From NCBI RefSeq assembly GCF_910592395.1, contig NC_088314.1, positions 7,564,001 through 7,628,000 of the forward strand: a DNA stretch of 64,000 nt, read 5' to 3'. Position numbers and translations under genes: made by a program. Every line of letters begins with the position of its first letter. The stretch's first letter is position 1. Under the pieces are notes generated by a model. The model was not told the DNA's origin. It did no database searches and saw only the letters and a program-made list of their open reading frames with translations. Positions 1 through 13,500 of the stretch are shown piece after piece. This DNA is from Lineus longissimus (lineage: Eukaryota > Nemertea > Pilidiophora > Heteronemertea > Lineidae).

Positions 1-326
1 TAAGAAACTTTTGAAAATTACATCGAAAAAAAATGTTACCTAATCTCAGATGAGGTATGTACTGTGATGACCCTAATTCATATGACTTTGTCACCTTTCT
101 CTAGTCAAGGTCCTAGATGATATACATGTATGTAGCTCTTCCCTCTTCATTATACTCTACCCAATTTTGACATTTAATTGTATGCAGCACTGTACATATA
201 CATGTACATGTATGTATAATCCATCGAAATGACATGGACATCTAGACCCCCATTGCTGAAACCTCCCACTTGACTTACTCTCGTAGGTGTCAAATGTATG
301 GTATAAATCATTCCTTGGTAAATTGA

Positions 327-858
<532 letters not shown>

Positions 859-1091
859 TGAAGAGACTTACAAATCTATTTATATAGAAGCATCCAACCA
901 TCCATTTCATACAGGTTCAAAATTGGGTTGAGTTATTGTCATATCTGATGCAATGTACAATATTTGTGCAAGAAATCAATCTACTGAAGTTTAAAACCGT
1001 CCATTTTGCCATCTCTGTGTTTAATATGTTTCCGTCCGATTTTGATAATTACTGGGATGTCAAGTGTGTTTTCATATTATAGCTTTTGATA

Positions 1092-1097
1092 AATAAA
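1092..1097 (+). terminator. ZMYND10: polyadenylation signal of the ZMYND10 gene
   Basis: An AATAAA hexamer lies about 235 bases after the ZMYND10 stop codon, in an A-rich stretch followed by T-rich sequence. It is the first good signal downstream and implies a short 3' UTR. Confidence 0.6.
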
Positions 1098-1319
1098 TTT
1101 AAAAGAGAAAGAGAATTTAGTTTGTTTTTAATCTCTTATTCAAAAAATTACATTTGTTGGTACCATTCCTCCTGATCTTCCCCACAGCTTCAACAGTGGA
1201 GATATTGCACATCTCCTGCAGTGCAAGGCTATACAGAGGGTGGACACTATACTTCAGAGTAGCTGGTTACTAGGGCCTATACTGTACATACAGCGGGGGA
1301 TTTTTCACGTCTTCAGTAG

Positions 1320-2290
1320 TGCAGACACTATAGAGAGAGGAATGAATGTTCCTGGTGGTGAAGTATTGCCACAGGGCTGCCTCTTGAACAAGGGATGTTC
1401 CAGGTGGGGAGATCTCAATTCGTGCCGAATCGGAAGTTCCTAATGACAACATATCTATGCAGACACTTAAGAGAGTGATGTGTTTGTCGGTGCGGACATT
1501 TACAGAAAGGCATGTTCTTGTTCAATGCGATTGCGACATCCCTTCAGTGCATTTTCAGAGTGTGCAGACGCATCAAGGGGATTTCCTGCTCCTGACATGT
1601 TCACTGGCATTACAGCCACCAGCAAGCAGTGAATAGAGATATTCTGCTGGGCAAGCAGTGAATGGGGATGTTCCACTGGAGGCATTTATTAGTGGCAAGC
1701 AGTAACAGGGATGTTCCCGCTGTCTATTGGCAAGCAGTGAACAGGGGTGTTCCTTCTGTAGACATATTTACAGGGGATTGGAACAGTAAAGGGATGTGCC
1801 TACTGGAGACATATCTTCTGGCCTTTAGTGAACAGGGATGTTCTTGCTGAAGGCATATCTACTGGCCTTAAGTGAACAGGGATGTTCCTGCAGGAGACGT
1901 ATCTACTTTCAAGCAGTGGACAGGAATGTTCCTGCTGTCAACTGGCAAGCACTGGGGGATGCAGTTCCTGCTGAAGATACACATGTATGGGATCTGTCAA
2001 GCAAACCAAGCATGTGGTTCGAAGCTTGCCAGGTTGAGATGGACTGGTTGTTCATTTCTCTGCGGCTGCCTTTTGTGAAATAGGAGTACATCAATTTCTT
2101 CCATTATTTCCAGCAGTCATTTCCTGTGCGACATGCACCTGGTTTTGCTTTGGCGGGTCAAATATATCCATTGGCTAGCAGTAGAAGGGGTGTTCGTGCT
2201 GGAAACACATCTACTGGCAAGCAGTGAACAAGGATGTTCTTGCCGGAGACATGATTTCTACTGGCAAGCAGTATAAGAAGACCTCCATCC
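1320..2290. repeat. degenerate minisatellite, units of roughly 45-60 bases
   Basis: The phrase GGCAAGCAGTGAACAGGGA, followed by TGTTCCTGCTGGAGACAT and ATCTACT, recurs many times with substitutions and small indels. The clearest copies lie between about 1610 and 1990, with two more at 2165-2280. Weaker copies begin near 1340 (GAATGTTCCTGG and AAGGGATGTTCC). Short open frames here carry the repeated EQGCSC peptide, but they differ in frame and have no splice support, so I read them as a by-product of the repeat. The array fills most of the space between the ZMYND10 and HMGB 3' ends. Confidence 0.75.
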
Positions 2291-2574
2291 TTGAAAGGGA
2301 GTTTTCGATTTCCTGCAGTTGGTAATGCTACCAATGTTAAGGACATGGGTCGTTGATATGACAGAGGGAGGGGTTAAATATCCAGAACAAGGAGTATACC
2401 AAGCCAATATCAAAGAGATTGTACATTTCACCCAACGTAGATATGAAAGGTTCAGGAAGTGTATATCATGCTGGGTCCAGGCACAAAATGGCTCAAGAGG
2501 TCAAGTAGCACATAAACATCACCACCACGCCAATAAGGATACAGAATACAGCCATTTTGCTGTGATAATCACAC

Positions 2575-5500
2575 TTTATTGTTTTTTAAAAATGTATCGG
2601 TACAAAATGACAACACTGAACACATACATTCTGCAATAATACAAATGCAAACACTATAGCTAAAAACTCTGTCAGATTTTGTGTTCTCATTTGCAACTCC
2701 CGCAAGTTTATCATCCCAGATATTGGCTTTGTATACTAGATGTTTTAAAATGAAGAAACCTACACTGCACTATCTTTAAAGCCACCAGGGTTATGAAGGA
2801 TGGGCAACTTGTAATGGTAAAATTTAGAATTTTTTTAAATATATGCATTAAGTGCCTTCAGCTATCTTTTGAAAGCTGATCTTCTTTTTTGTTTACCCCG
2901 CCTGGTGAAACTTCATTGATCATTGCAAAGTTCGATTTCCCTTTTTACCCTCGGCACATAAGCCAAAAGTTAGATTTTGGCTGTTTTGAACAGTAAGGAA
3001 CAGCTAAGTATACGACTCCTCAATCCAAATGCGTTTTCAACTTGTTCACGAAACGTCCATTACCGAGATGAAGTATACAACAAAGAACTGCTGAACAAAT
3101 TTTCATCTCACAAGATCATACCACTCTTAAATGGAGTACTAATATCTTGATTTCTACGACAAATGCTCAGCAGTCGAAAAAACTTCCACACGAAAAAACC
3201 AAGCTGCCATTTTGACACCCCTAAACTTCCACCCCAAATGAACACCGAGGCTGGCCCAATATACACAAACTGACTGTAATTATCCAACAAAATACTGAAA
3301 TAACAGGAAGAGCATCAGTACACAATTTGGAAGATATGTTCTTTTTTCTAGTTTATCACTGTTACCAAGAATTCATAAATTAAAGACTCGTCTTTATCAA
3401 TGGTCTGACTTTGGCATTGAGCGAGGGACTGGCAAAAAATGTAGTTCCTCTGTCAGAAAACTTACAGAACAATTCGACAATAAATGATCAAAATAATGTT
3501 CAGTGAACAGTAGCGAAAGTAGAAACGGAGTCCAGACAATCCAGTGTCAATTTAAACATCAGTTTATTTACATTTTAACTGAAGCAAAGCAAAGGGGAGC
3601 TTCAGACAATTACACAAGATGTTTCAATTGCCAACATTTCAACCAATATTTTCTTTCATGTTGGCGGCATGCAACATGTATGTGATGAAAATTTCCATCA
3701 CTCATCACCAGAATAAATAAAATGAGGCAAACTAATTGGGACACTTGGATGGACATTGGATTCGAAAATCCCCGCTCAATTTTGATAAAATTACAACATA
3801 TTTTACAAAGTATTTAGAATCGTAGTGACTCTTGTCACTCTTGTCATTTCCCCTCGTAAAAACGCAACTCAACACTGATCTAAAAGACTGTGCTCTTCTT
3901 TTTTTATAAACATGATACAACAAATTAATTTTACACACACATGAAATATCTAGAGTACCGGTAGCACAGTTATCAAATCATAATAGTGTTCATACAATAA
4001 CCATCTTTTTTCTACACTACCATTTTTGTACCGATGCGGTGGTCCCCAGTGGAGGTTTGGTAGTCCACACTTATCCTTCAAGGAATGTAACAAATATAGG
4101 TGGACGTCATTTTTTCCAAGTAACATCGGAGGTCCTTATACTGCCAGTCGCGTAATATCGTCACTGCATTTTCATTGGATATAAGACACAACAAAGAATG
4201 CAATATTTATGTCCAATGGCGAAAAAAGGAAGTCCGGCATTAGGATAGAAATTAGAGGAAATATGATACACAAAATTAGTTTATTTTAGGTCGTCTGACC
4301 ACATCATCATACAAGGAAACATGTTATAACTGCAAAGCTAATCTGAGATCTAATCAAATGGCAAAAGGTTACAATTACTTTGTTAGAATGAACTGTTTTT
4401 AACAGTTTTGTAGATATAGGCATGAGATGATCCTGGATATACAATAACAAAATGCAAAGCACAAAAGCACTGTTCAATTATTTCAAGAAATGAATCTGGT
4501 CACTATATGCAAGCATGATCCAGACTTAACGCATGGCCACCAGTCAACTTGAAATACACTGCGATGGAACCCCCACCACCTGTTCAAAATCACATCATTC
4601 TCAATCTATTATTAAACAAGTGTACATTGTGTTACACACAAGGAGTAATTATAAACGTTTAATAAAACTATTTTCATTCAAAATGTCATTTTGTCACACT
4701 GGAAGCATACGACTGAAACGTATCCTACTAGAAACTGAAACCAATGTGACCTGTTCCAAGACCTACCTTTTTCAGATACCAAACCCAGAGCAGAAGCCTA
4801 AAAGCAACTGAGTTTTCTGTATACAATAATGTTGACCAGTTGACCGAGATTAATCTCTCGAGGGCAGCCTTCAATTTAGATGAGCATCTCAGAATGAATA
4901 GATTTTGACTGGGAATATAAACTACATGTTAATTTGTGCAATGTATCATGCTCAGTTTGTGCAGGTGCTTCCCTTGTGGTGTTGATAACATCATGCGGAT
5001 GCAGAACAATGAAACAGACAGCCGTCGATTCATGCACCACTGAAAGGATATAATTTCACAATTTGAGCTACTACACTAAGTTATTACTCGTAACAAATAC
5101 TTCCAAGGAGCACGAGGGCTAAATGCAACAATATTCATCCAACATCTACAATAGCTCGGAGATACGCAATAGCAGTGAGAACATGTATCCAATCTTAAAA
5201 GATGACCTGACAAGTGTCGGCCTTGCAATGTATTCCAGTTTTTACAGTAATTCCATACCAATTAGGAATGGGGACAACCAAAAAATAACAACAAATAGTT
5301 CAGTAACATCCCACCTAACATGGCTCAACCGTCCTATCAAGATGTTCCTGCCAAAAGGAAACTGTCGCCAAAATAAAGAACTGAATCCCGTGCTAAACTT
5401 GGATAAGCTGAGCTTAAACCGGGGTATGTATTTATCATTGGTGCCCGATATTTGTTTGATCACGACATATTGGTAGGCTGCAGAGATGAGAGGAGCAGAT

Positions 5501-5674
5501 GGACAAATCTTCAGTGGCAACATAATCAGAGAATAGGCCTAGTTGCATTGATTATGATTATGAAAAGCAATAGTTTGACAAATTGCTTGTTGCCTGCCTG
5601 AAGTTTTTACAATGCAAGTTTGAACTTTTCAGTCTCATCTCTGGGCCTGCTTGTGGCACAATTTCTCCGATCAT
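2575..5674 (-). other. probable long 3' UTR of the HMGB gene
   Basis: About 3.1 kb of AT-rich sequence without a convincing open frame follows the HMGB stop codon on the minus strand. Minus-strand AATAAA signals occur at 4285-4280, 3568-3563 and 2580-2575, so alternative 3' ends are possible. The last is followed by sequence unlike the UTR, the minisatellite. I see no gene of its own here. Confidence 0.45.
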
Positions 5675-8591
5675 CTATTCGTCATCACTCTCCATGTCCT
5701 CATCATCGTCTTCTTCCTCTTCCTCCTCCTCCTCTTCCTCGGATTCTTCCTCACTCTCCTCATCATCACTGTCTTTGCCGTTCTTCTGCGGGGCTGCCGG
5801 TTTAGGCTTTGCTTTCGCTGCCTTAGCCGCAGCTGCTTGCTCCTGAAAGAAAAATAGACCAGTATCAGCATTACAACAGCGAAATGAAACCTATCAGACG
5901 GCGGTATGGAGACCACTATTGGCTACTGTCCACCTATGTGGGTTCTTTTACTTGCCCTGGCATAGACAGACACACATTTATTCACTCTATGTCAGAAGTG
6001 GTCTGCTGGGGAAGCCAAAATCTGGGTGGACTGGAAAGAGAAAGGGGCCTCAGGGGATAGATCTGATAACTTACCTCATTCCATTTCTTCATGTTTGCTT
6101 CATATGCCTTTTTTAATTCTGCAGCTTCCTTAGTAAATGGCTTCTTATCGGCGTCTGTGATCTCCCTCCACTGCTCAGCAGCTGAAACAATATGGTGCAA
6201 ACAAGTTGTAAATCAAAAAGCCATATTAGACATTCATGTCAGCATAGCAATGATCAAGAAATCCAGTACAGTCCTGAGCACGAAAGGCTTCACCATGATA
6301 ACTTGTACAAAATAACCAGTCAATTTTAAAACATCTTTAATTCATGAATGTTGAAAAGAAACTGACATGGGCTAAAAACAGATGAACTCGCCTTTTGTAA
6401 CAAACGTCTAAATACTCCAACATCTTCATTCTATTCTATTCTATTCTATTCTTTTATTCTATTCTATTTTATTCTATGACAACAGATGTGTGAATTAGCA
6501 AGGACCAACTCACCCTTGCCTAAGACCTCCTTGTGCTGAACGCCATCTTCTACAAGTTGCTTTCGAACCGAGCCGACAAACAGTAAGAATGGCGTCATTG
6601 GCTTCTTAGGCTTTGTCGCGTCCTTGCACGCTGATGGTTTGTAGATTTTCATCTAGGATAGAGAAACATCATCATACTTTCTGTCACTGATAAATGGAGG
6701 AAGACAATATGTGATTGCAATCGAGTGTAGATAAACACAAGAGTGCGGCACCTCAGAGCAAGCTCGCACAATATTCATTCACAGGGTTCCAAGTGCAGTG
6801 TTGAAGTGGTCAGGGACACGATTGCTCACGCTGAGATGAGACATACCTGTTCTTCGTAGCGTTTCTTGTCGGTGGCCGCGGAGTCGAAGTGCGTTTCCTT
6901 GTCTTCTTTTGTAAGACCCCTCCACCTTGCACCGCACTGCTTTGTGAACTCGGAAACCTGAAACAACAGAAATTGGGAATGAAAACAGAGACATGATAGT
7001 ATTGATAACAGGCTTTTAATGATGCAATTTTGGAAGGCATTGTCTTACCTTCATTCCCTCATGCTCTCCACATGCCCTCTGGTGAAGCACGTAGTAGAAG
7101 AAAGCTGTGCATGGTCTCTTAGGTGCATCCTTGTCCTTCTTCTTGCGCTGTTTGCGTTGTTTCTTTTCGGGGGAGCCCTTGGCTGCAGCTTTTACACGAC
7201 CTGATGAAGAGATTGCATTGAAGAATGTATCAGACTATAGGACTGTTGATGACACTGCTATGTCAACAAACAATATCACTCCATGTAAATCTATATGTAC
7301 ACTCGGGCAGTATTTTTATAACAATATGGCCAATCAGAATAATAGATCTTGGATTTTGAAAATGTGATTGTAACTTGTATTTCGTTTCCCCACAACAACG
7401 GTCCACGGGTCATCAGGGGGCTGATTACCAAAGAGGCCAATTGGCCTCTTGCATAAGAACAGTTCCCAGCTATAAAACATATCCTAATTCTTTCAAACTA
7501 CTTTCAACCTGTTCTATAATATAACTCAATTAGTAACCAAATTGTGCATATTTCATAAATTTAACATTCAGATTCAGATTCAGAATCAAACAAAAGCCAG
7601 AGAACCTACAAATTGTTTTTGTCCAGCAAAAATTCATAATTCTCAGACTCCCACATGTCATATTTTCTGTTTTTTCAGTTCTGTTTGGAGGGAAACAAAT
7701 CAATGACGATTCATATATCCAGCAACCAAAACTAAACAGCCAGCTGGCAAAATAGCTGGAAACATGATATAAATAATGGATGCTTAGAATTAAGTTAAAC
7801 CTTTTGTTCACTAAATCAGTAAAACGAATTGAGAAAATCAAACTTTTCAGACATTTGTCAATAGGCACTTCATTGAAACCCTTTCCAGTCAAGACAAAGC
7901 CTTTTACTTGTGCTCTTTACATCACCAACATTCATCCTCTGCCAAAAATTATAATGTTCACCTTAACTGGCTTCAGTTCATTCAGCATTATTGGACCACT
8001 GACTGGCTGAGATTGAATTGTATGAGAAATTAAATATGCAGACAGAACAAAGCCATTTTGCATCTCATTTGTGCAAGTAATTGTCTATTTTGCCAAATAA
8101 AACCCTTACCAAAGACATCAAACTATTACGTAACACATTTCTATTGACAAAAGTCATAAGTGAAAACCTTTTGGGAGAAACTGACAACAGCGCCGCAATG
8201 AGATAAAAGGCCCCATTTTATTGTGTATCATCATTGAGCACTGTGATGTTGTGCATAAACAGTGCACACAAGAGTGCGGCAAAAACACGCTGACCTCGAA
8301 AATTTTCTCGAAAACAACATCAAAATACACAAACTTCCTACTGACAGATTGTCAAAAAAATACTAGCAGTTTTCGCTTCAATATTCAAGGATTCATTTTA
8401 CTGGTTTTATAGAGAAACTAAGCTTGAAACCTTAGCGCAATGCATAGACCAGTTATTTGGTCTAACAAAGGACTCAGCTATGGCGAACATTGAAAATGGC
8501 TTGGGAAAATGCGAAGTTGGGGAGGCCGCGAATAATCACGTTTAGAAATAGGGAAATCGAGGCGCATTAGGAAAAATAAACACTTACCCAT
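5675..8591 (-). CDS. HMGB-type high mobility group protein, two HMG boxes and acidic tail
   Basis: Six coding exons on the minus strand: 8591..8588 (ATG G only), 7200..7049, 6957..6847, 6652..6514, 6181..6075 and 5842..5675, stop TAG at 5677-5675. They total 681 bases with phases closing exactly, giving 226 aa. Residues 14-25 are strongly basic. HMG box A spans about 28-95 (PKRPCTAFFYYV, ARWRGLTKEDK) and box B about 104-170 (PKKPMTPFLLFV, QWREITDADKKPF). The tail from about 194 is almost all Asp, Glu and Ser. This is the HMGB layout: nuclear proteins that bend DNA in the minor groove and loosen chromatin. Box A keeps the pair Cys45/Cys60, matching the redox pair of HMGB1, but box B has Val where HMGB1 has its third Cys. 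The gene converges on ZMYND10 and points the same way as the SLC6 gene. I cannot assign an exact orthologue number. Confidence 0.9.
6428..6477. repeat. ATTCT pentanucleotide microsatellite in an HMGB intron
   Basis: About nine ATTCT units with two small interruptions (CTTTTATTCT and CTATTTTATT) lie in the intron between box-B exons 6652..6514 and 6181..6075, only about 37 bases from an exon edge. Confidence 0.9.
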
Positions 8592-8900
8592 GTTTTCTAG
8601 TAGTAAATTGGAACGTAAGTTAGCGACAGGATCGTTTCCCGAAAGTCTGGGAGGAAAAAGTTTTGAAGTTCTATTGGTTTATATGGAAAGAACGAAAGGC
8701 AAAATGACTTGGTTCCTCGGCAAAGGCAAATGTGAGGGCTGACGCGAGCGGTGTCACGTGATTGAATACTAAACAGTAAAAGCTTTACCTCGTTTTCAGG
8801 TTGATTGGAAAATAAAATGCACTACACATACACGGCAGTATAGATTCAATTTTCCTGGACACGAGGTAATAAGCGTGCTGGCGGGAAAGTTGTGAGAAAA
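8592..8900 (-). promoter_or_regulatory. HMGB promoter and 5' UTR region
   Basis: Upstream of the HMGB start (ATG 8591-8589) lie two minus-strand CCAAT boxes, at 8677-8673 and 8808-8804, and the palindromic E-box TCACGTGA at 8754-8761, a USF/TFE-type site. The sequence around 8735-8760 is CpG-containing. The transcription start cannot be fixed from sequence alone. Between about 8900 and 9850 I see no gene or strong signal apart from two overlapping TACATGTA palindromes at 9144-9157. Confidence 0.45.
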
Positions 8901-9857
8901 TGTCTTTGTTTTTGTGATAACTCAAAAAACTGTGAAGACAAGCTGTCACTAATGATAATATAAGCTGACATGACTGAAGTGACGTTTTGTGGAGTTAATC
9001 AAATAGCGTCGACTTATTTTGTGAAAGTGTTGACAACATTTTGATTGCTTTGGACCACTGGCCTGGTCCTATAAGCGATGGCTGGCTGTGGTTGTTGGGT
9101 GTGGTCTATGCTCTTTCTGTTGTTTAAGTGCAGAAAAATCAATTACATGTACATGTAATTGTCGTTATGGAAAGAAATTAAAAAAACACCCTAATCATTG
9201 CATTGTTGCATGAAAGTAAGATATCCATCCCATGGTTTATAATTTCCATGTGTCCGAAATTGGTCTTTTGAGGACAAAGTCACAATCAATGGGGGGACAA
9301 GACATCTGCCCTTGTCAGCAGGAAATAACGTAATATGCGCTTTCTCTACAATAAGCAGTCGCTAGATCCTTTTTTATTTCCTATACAGGCATGCACTTGG
9401 TACATGGAGGGGTTGATAATGAAAAATGGGAGAAACTGCCGAACAGACAGTATAGGAAGTCACGAAAGGCACATCCTAGCCAGTGAAAGTACCCGGAGGT
9501 CATTCGGCGGGGATAGTATTCTATTGCTTATCTTATCACCTAGTGCTGGTTATTATCAATGTCCTAGCAGGATTGATAGTACTTATCATGACGTATAGTT
9601 GTTAAAAACAAGTTGGCATCAAATTAATAAATTTCACTTGGCGTTAAGTCTTTAGTACACATCTGAAGAATAGAAGACTACGCCGAATTAGTGATGTATA
9701 TTGGTAACTTGTTTTGAACGACCTCGACCAGGGAGCAATCTTATCTTCAGGTGAAGATGACAGTCAACCTAAAGGAAATCCATGTAGGGGAATCCAAGGA
9801 GCGACACTTTTCCAAGAGAGACAAACAATACTGCCCAGTACGTATGTTATAAATGCA

Positions 9858-9863
9858 TTTATT
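9858..9863 (-). terminator. candidate polyadenylation signal of the SLC6 gene
   Basis: A minus-strand AATAAA lies about 730 bases beyond the SLC6 stop codon (10594-10592). The stretch 9864-10591 would be its 3' UTR; it contains a run of 13-14 C residues at about 10140 and no convincing gene. Confidence 0.4.
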
Positions 9864-10591
9864 TACAAAAAGTACCAAAATTACAACTTAAATGTAACTA
9901 AAAGGTAAAAGGTTTCGATCACTTGAATATATTTTCTATAAATTATTGTGTACAATCAATTGCCGAGAGTGGCTATAAAAAGTATTCAATTACTTAATAC
10001 ACAGTCATGACACGGTCATTTTCATGACACAATTATACATATCCTCTAAAACATATAAACGTCTTAGCAAGTTACTGCATAAACCATTACATGTGAAGAC
10101 AATGCTACACTTGCGGATCCTGGAGGTCCATTGGACATGACCCCCCCCCCCCCTCGCCGCCACCACCACCTATTTATATCCGGAAGACATGATCCCCGCC
10201 TCCTCCATTCAGCGTATATGATGCATGTTGTGCCAAAAATCGAAACGACACTCGGCCGTCTCGTCCACCCAACTACATGGGACCTATTGGTGCACAGACT
10301 ATTGTTCGAACTCGGGAAGACTAAGCAAAACTCTGAAAGTGAGAGTGATCGGATCCAGGTCGAGCAGGTTTTCCTTCCTCACACATTCTGCAAACTGACT
10401 GTAACAGGCTGCACAGACGCCAAAGGATTTTGTTCATTTTATATACGTGCAATACCGACGGCTGCGCAACCATCAAGCCCAGGCTCAGAATTCGAATGAG
10501 TTAGGGTGAGTTGCTTCTCTATGGACCTCTTGAATATGATAACGGCGCTCGAATCTCGAGTTACGGTAACCAAGAAAATTCTACCGTTTGT

Positions 10592-13500
10592 TCAAACGGC
10601 TGATTCCACCGATTTCTGTCCTAATGAGTTTTCAGAGTCGAGAGTAGCATGAGATCTGTACCGTCTGTCATGTACAGATGACCCCGGTCTTCGGCCAACG
10701 GTCGACATGGACGACCTGTAGGGCTGAAAGTATAGAACAAATTTAGGATTCAGAAACTGTGGCCAAAATATGTAGTTTAAGACACTTATCTTCTGTTTTC
10801 CAAGCCATTTTTACTGATAATAGGAGAGTGTGGGATTCATTGGAAAACTCGTCTACCCGTTTTGTTGGGATTGGTGAGGAAAACTACTATGCATATCTTC
10901 CCTCTTTTAGTCTATTGATTGTTATCTTGGGGAGTGCAGGATTGCTGAGAAAACTTACACTAGCCTATCTTTCGTTTTCTTATCCATTGATTGTTACTTT
11001 AGGAGAGTGGAGAGTGCGGGATTTGAGGAAACTTACATAACTTCCATTTTCCAGCCCATTGGTACTGTAGGACAGTGCAGGATTGCTGTGACCCGATACA
11101 ATGGATGGGGTAGAATGGGCTAACGAGGGGTCCTCATAAAACCCGTCCACATAGTCGATAAGTTTTCTATGTTGAACAAGAGCTGGGCCCCAGTCCGCTG
11201 TAGGGATGCTGAGGTCACGGAAGCGCTGGAAATACAACGTAAAATACGGTTGGTACATTAAGAATGACGTGTCAACTAAAAAACGTCTGCCATGAGGATG
11301 AGGCCGAAGTTACTTGCTATTCGCCACAGCCTCCTTCTCCATGTATTGAGGGAAGTGAACCAGAGGGAGGAAAGAGGACATGTATGGAAATGGAGTGTAC
11401 AGCAGAAGGAATTATGTGGAACTGACGGGAAGGTGACAAGTATGAAGGTGGGAAGGGGACGTGTATGGAAATGGAGGGGAGCTGAGGCTACAGTCTACAG
11501 CTTGTGTCTACAGAAAGAGGGAAGTGTAGAAGATAGAAGGAGGTGACATTGAGAAGGATCGAAGGAGAGGGACAGCTTCTCAGCTTGCACAGGGTCAAGA
11601 CTGGTCCATTGACGCCCTATGAAAATGCCCCCAATCGAACTTTCCCTTACCTCGCATATTGGTCCTTCTTCCTTGTATAGCCTATAGATTGCTACTCCAA
11701 TGATACACACTACGGACATACTGGTCATCATCCATCCGATAGCGTCCGCCCACGGTGGGTAGCGATATTCTCCAAACTTTGCCGGAGAGTAGTCGATCCA
11801 AGCAAATAGTAGAATAGCCTGGAAATCAATGAAAGAAAATGGAATTGTGGTCTCTCTAAGCAAGAATTCTTCCAGCTATAAAGTCAGGCGGAGGCCGGTG
11901 TAAGATGAATAAGTACTTTACATTCGATAGCGAAGCGCGCTTGAAATTAGACGTCGAACAGCCATACAAAAAGATTTAGAATAATTGAAATTGTTTTCTA
12001 AATTACGATGTGAACTTCTCCCAATTTAATCTTCGACTATAATATGTGATGCATTTATTTCTAACGAACTCACCAAAATAAGAAAAGGACTTATCCCCTG
12101 CCAGCACACCCTCCACCACATGGTCGGTCTTACACCCGTCATAGTCTCGATGTCGCTGAAGAACCTGGGCGACCCATACACCCATCCCAAGGCGATGGCC
12201 TCGCAGAAGCCGATGACTAGAAGACCCCATCCTCCAGCGTAGGTGTCCATGAGTTGGAGCCAGTAGCTGCCGCCCTGAAATGAGAAATGTGCCTGCTTAT
12301 GACGGATACAAAAGGGAGCAACAGAAGGCGAAGCACGATGCTGAGGTTCACATCCGACAAGCAAGCCTTGTAGTAGAGGAGTGAAATCATATCTACATTC
12401 TAAACCATTGCATTTGTAGCCACTTCGAATATCTCGATGAAATTTGCTGCTCTTCCTTCACTCGGCCCACAGAAGGCATGATCAAAGCTTCAAACATCAA
12501 TTGTCCCGGACAAGTTGCCGAATGGCTGTTTCTTTTGGAACGGAGATTCCAGGAAGGCTATCAAAATACATCTTGAAGCTCAGGGTTTAAATGCACACAT
12601 TTCTGATGTGTTCATTACCAAATGAGCAGAGCATTTCGTAAATGTTAACATTTGATGAGTCAAGATGATCAAATAAGCTCCCATCTATTAAATGGATGTG
12701 CCGAGATACCTGTTTTGGAGACTCAGAGACGCCTTGCATCAGGCTTAGTTGTACTGGACAGCTCAGCACTGGATCGTGGTTAAAGGGTAAGTTGCATACG
12801 AGAGTTAACTCCTGAGATGCTACTTTGCTACCTTATAGACAGTATAGGCAGACCCTACACCAGAAAAGACGGAGCTATTTGGTTAACTTACGTTGCAGCA
12901 AAGCGGTAACCCCAACAGGAAGAATACAATACTGATGATGAGGATAACGATGGATTTCTTTGGACGGAGCAGATCTGGGAATCTGTCAAGGAGGCACGTG
13001 ACTATAGTCTCAATCAGGGCGAACTGAAAAAGACCAAAAATACAACATCGAAGAACAGTAACATTTACATGTTGGTGCAATATTGTAAAGTTGACGGGAC
13101 ACAAAGGAAAATCTAGTCACTGTCGTTTGAGTCGCGGATTTATTATCAAACGTGTTCGTCAGAGTAACTCTGCTATATCACGTATAATGGTCCATCCATC
13201 CATCCAACTGTGTTGAAGTTTATAGTTGTCGATTTGTGACCAACTACCGCAGCCTGAGTCCGGCTACAGCGCTCTAAAATGGTGGTTAACCACGCAGGCG
13301 ACACTTTCCCCCTGCAAACCCTATAGGAACAGGTACTGTAAAATCGACACGAGCCGTCATGAGTGGAACTTCAATGACGGGAACTGAACACATTTGCTGT
13401 AAATTCAGTTTGCGAAATTCCCTATAGGTTCCTACCTGGCTGTCCAGCCCCAGAGTCAGCAGCATGATGAAAAACAGAATGGACCAGAGAGGACTGATGG

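Noticed and set aside
1662-2083. Overlapping frames with repeated EQGCSC peptides, resembling a Cys-rich secreted repeat protein
   Set aside because: The frames shift between copies, hold no signal peptide and follow the DNA minisatellite.
1600-2290. Regular repeats resembling a CRISPR array
   Set aside because: Repeats are degenerate and irregularly spaced, have no unique spacers of constant length, and the DNA is animal.
5583-5846. Plus-strand frame with a long poly-serine run
   Set aside because: It is the antisense of the Asp/Glu-rich tail of the HMGB protein.
5741-8591. Alternative reading as an SSRP1- or SOX-type HMG protein
   Set aside because: Two HMG boxes plus a terminal acidic tail and 226 aa fit HMGB; the other families have one box.
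10131-10499. 122-codon plus-strand frame
   Set aside because: It starts next to a poly-C run, has no domain and lies in the likely 3' UTR of the SLC6 gene.
10980-11225. SLC6 last exon ending at TAA 10982-10980
   Set aside because: It is open, but it reads through a strong donor into repeat sequence; the spliced version to 10723..10592 closes phase and gives a more protein-like tail. Kept only as a possible alternative form.
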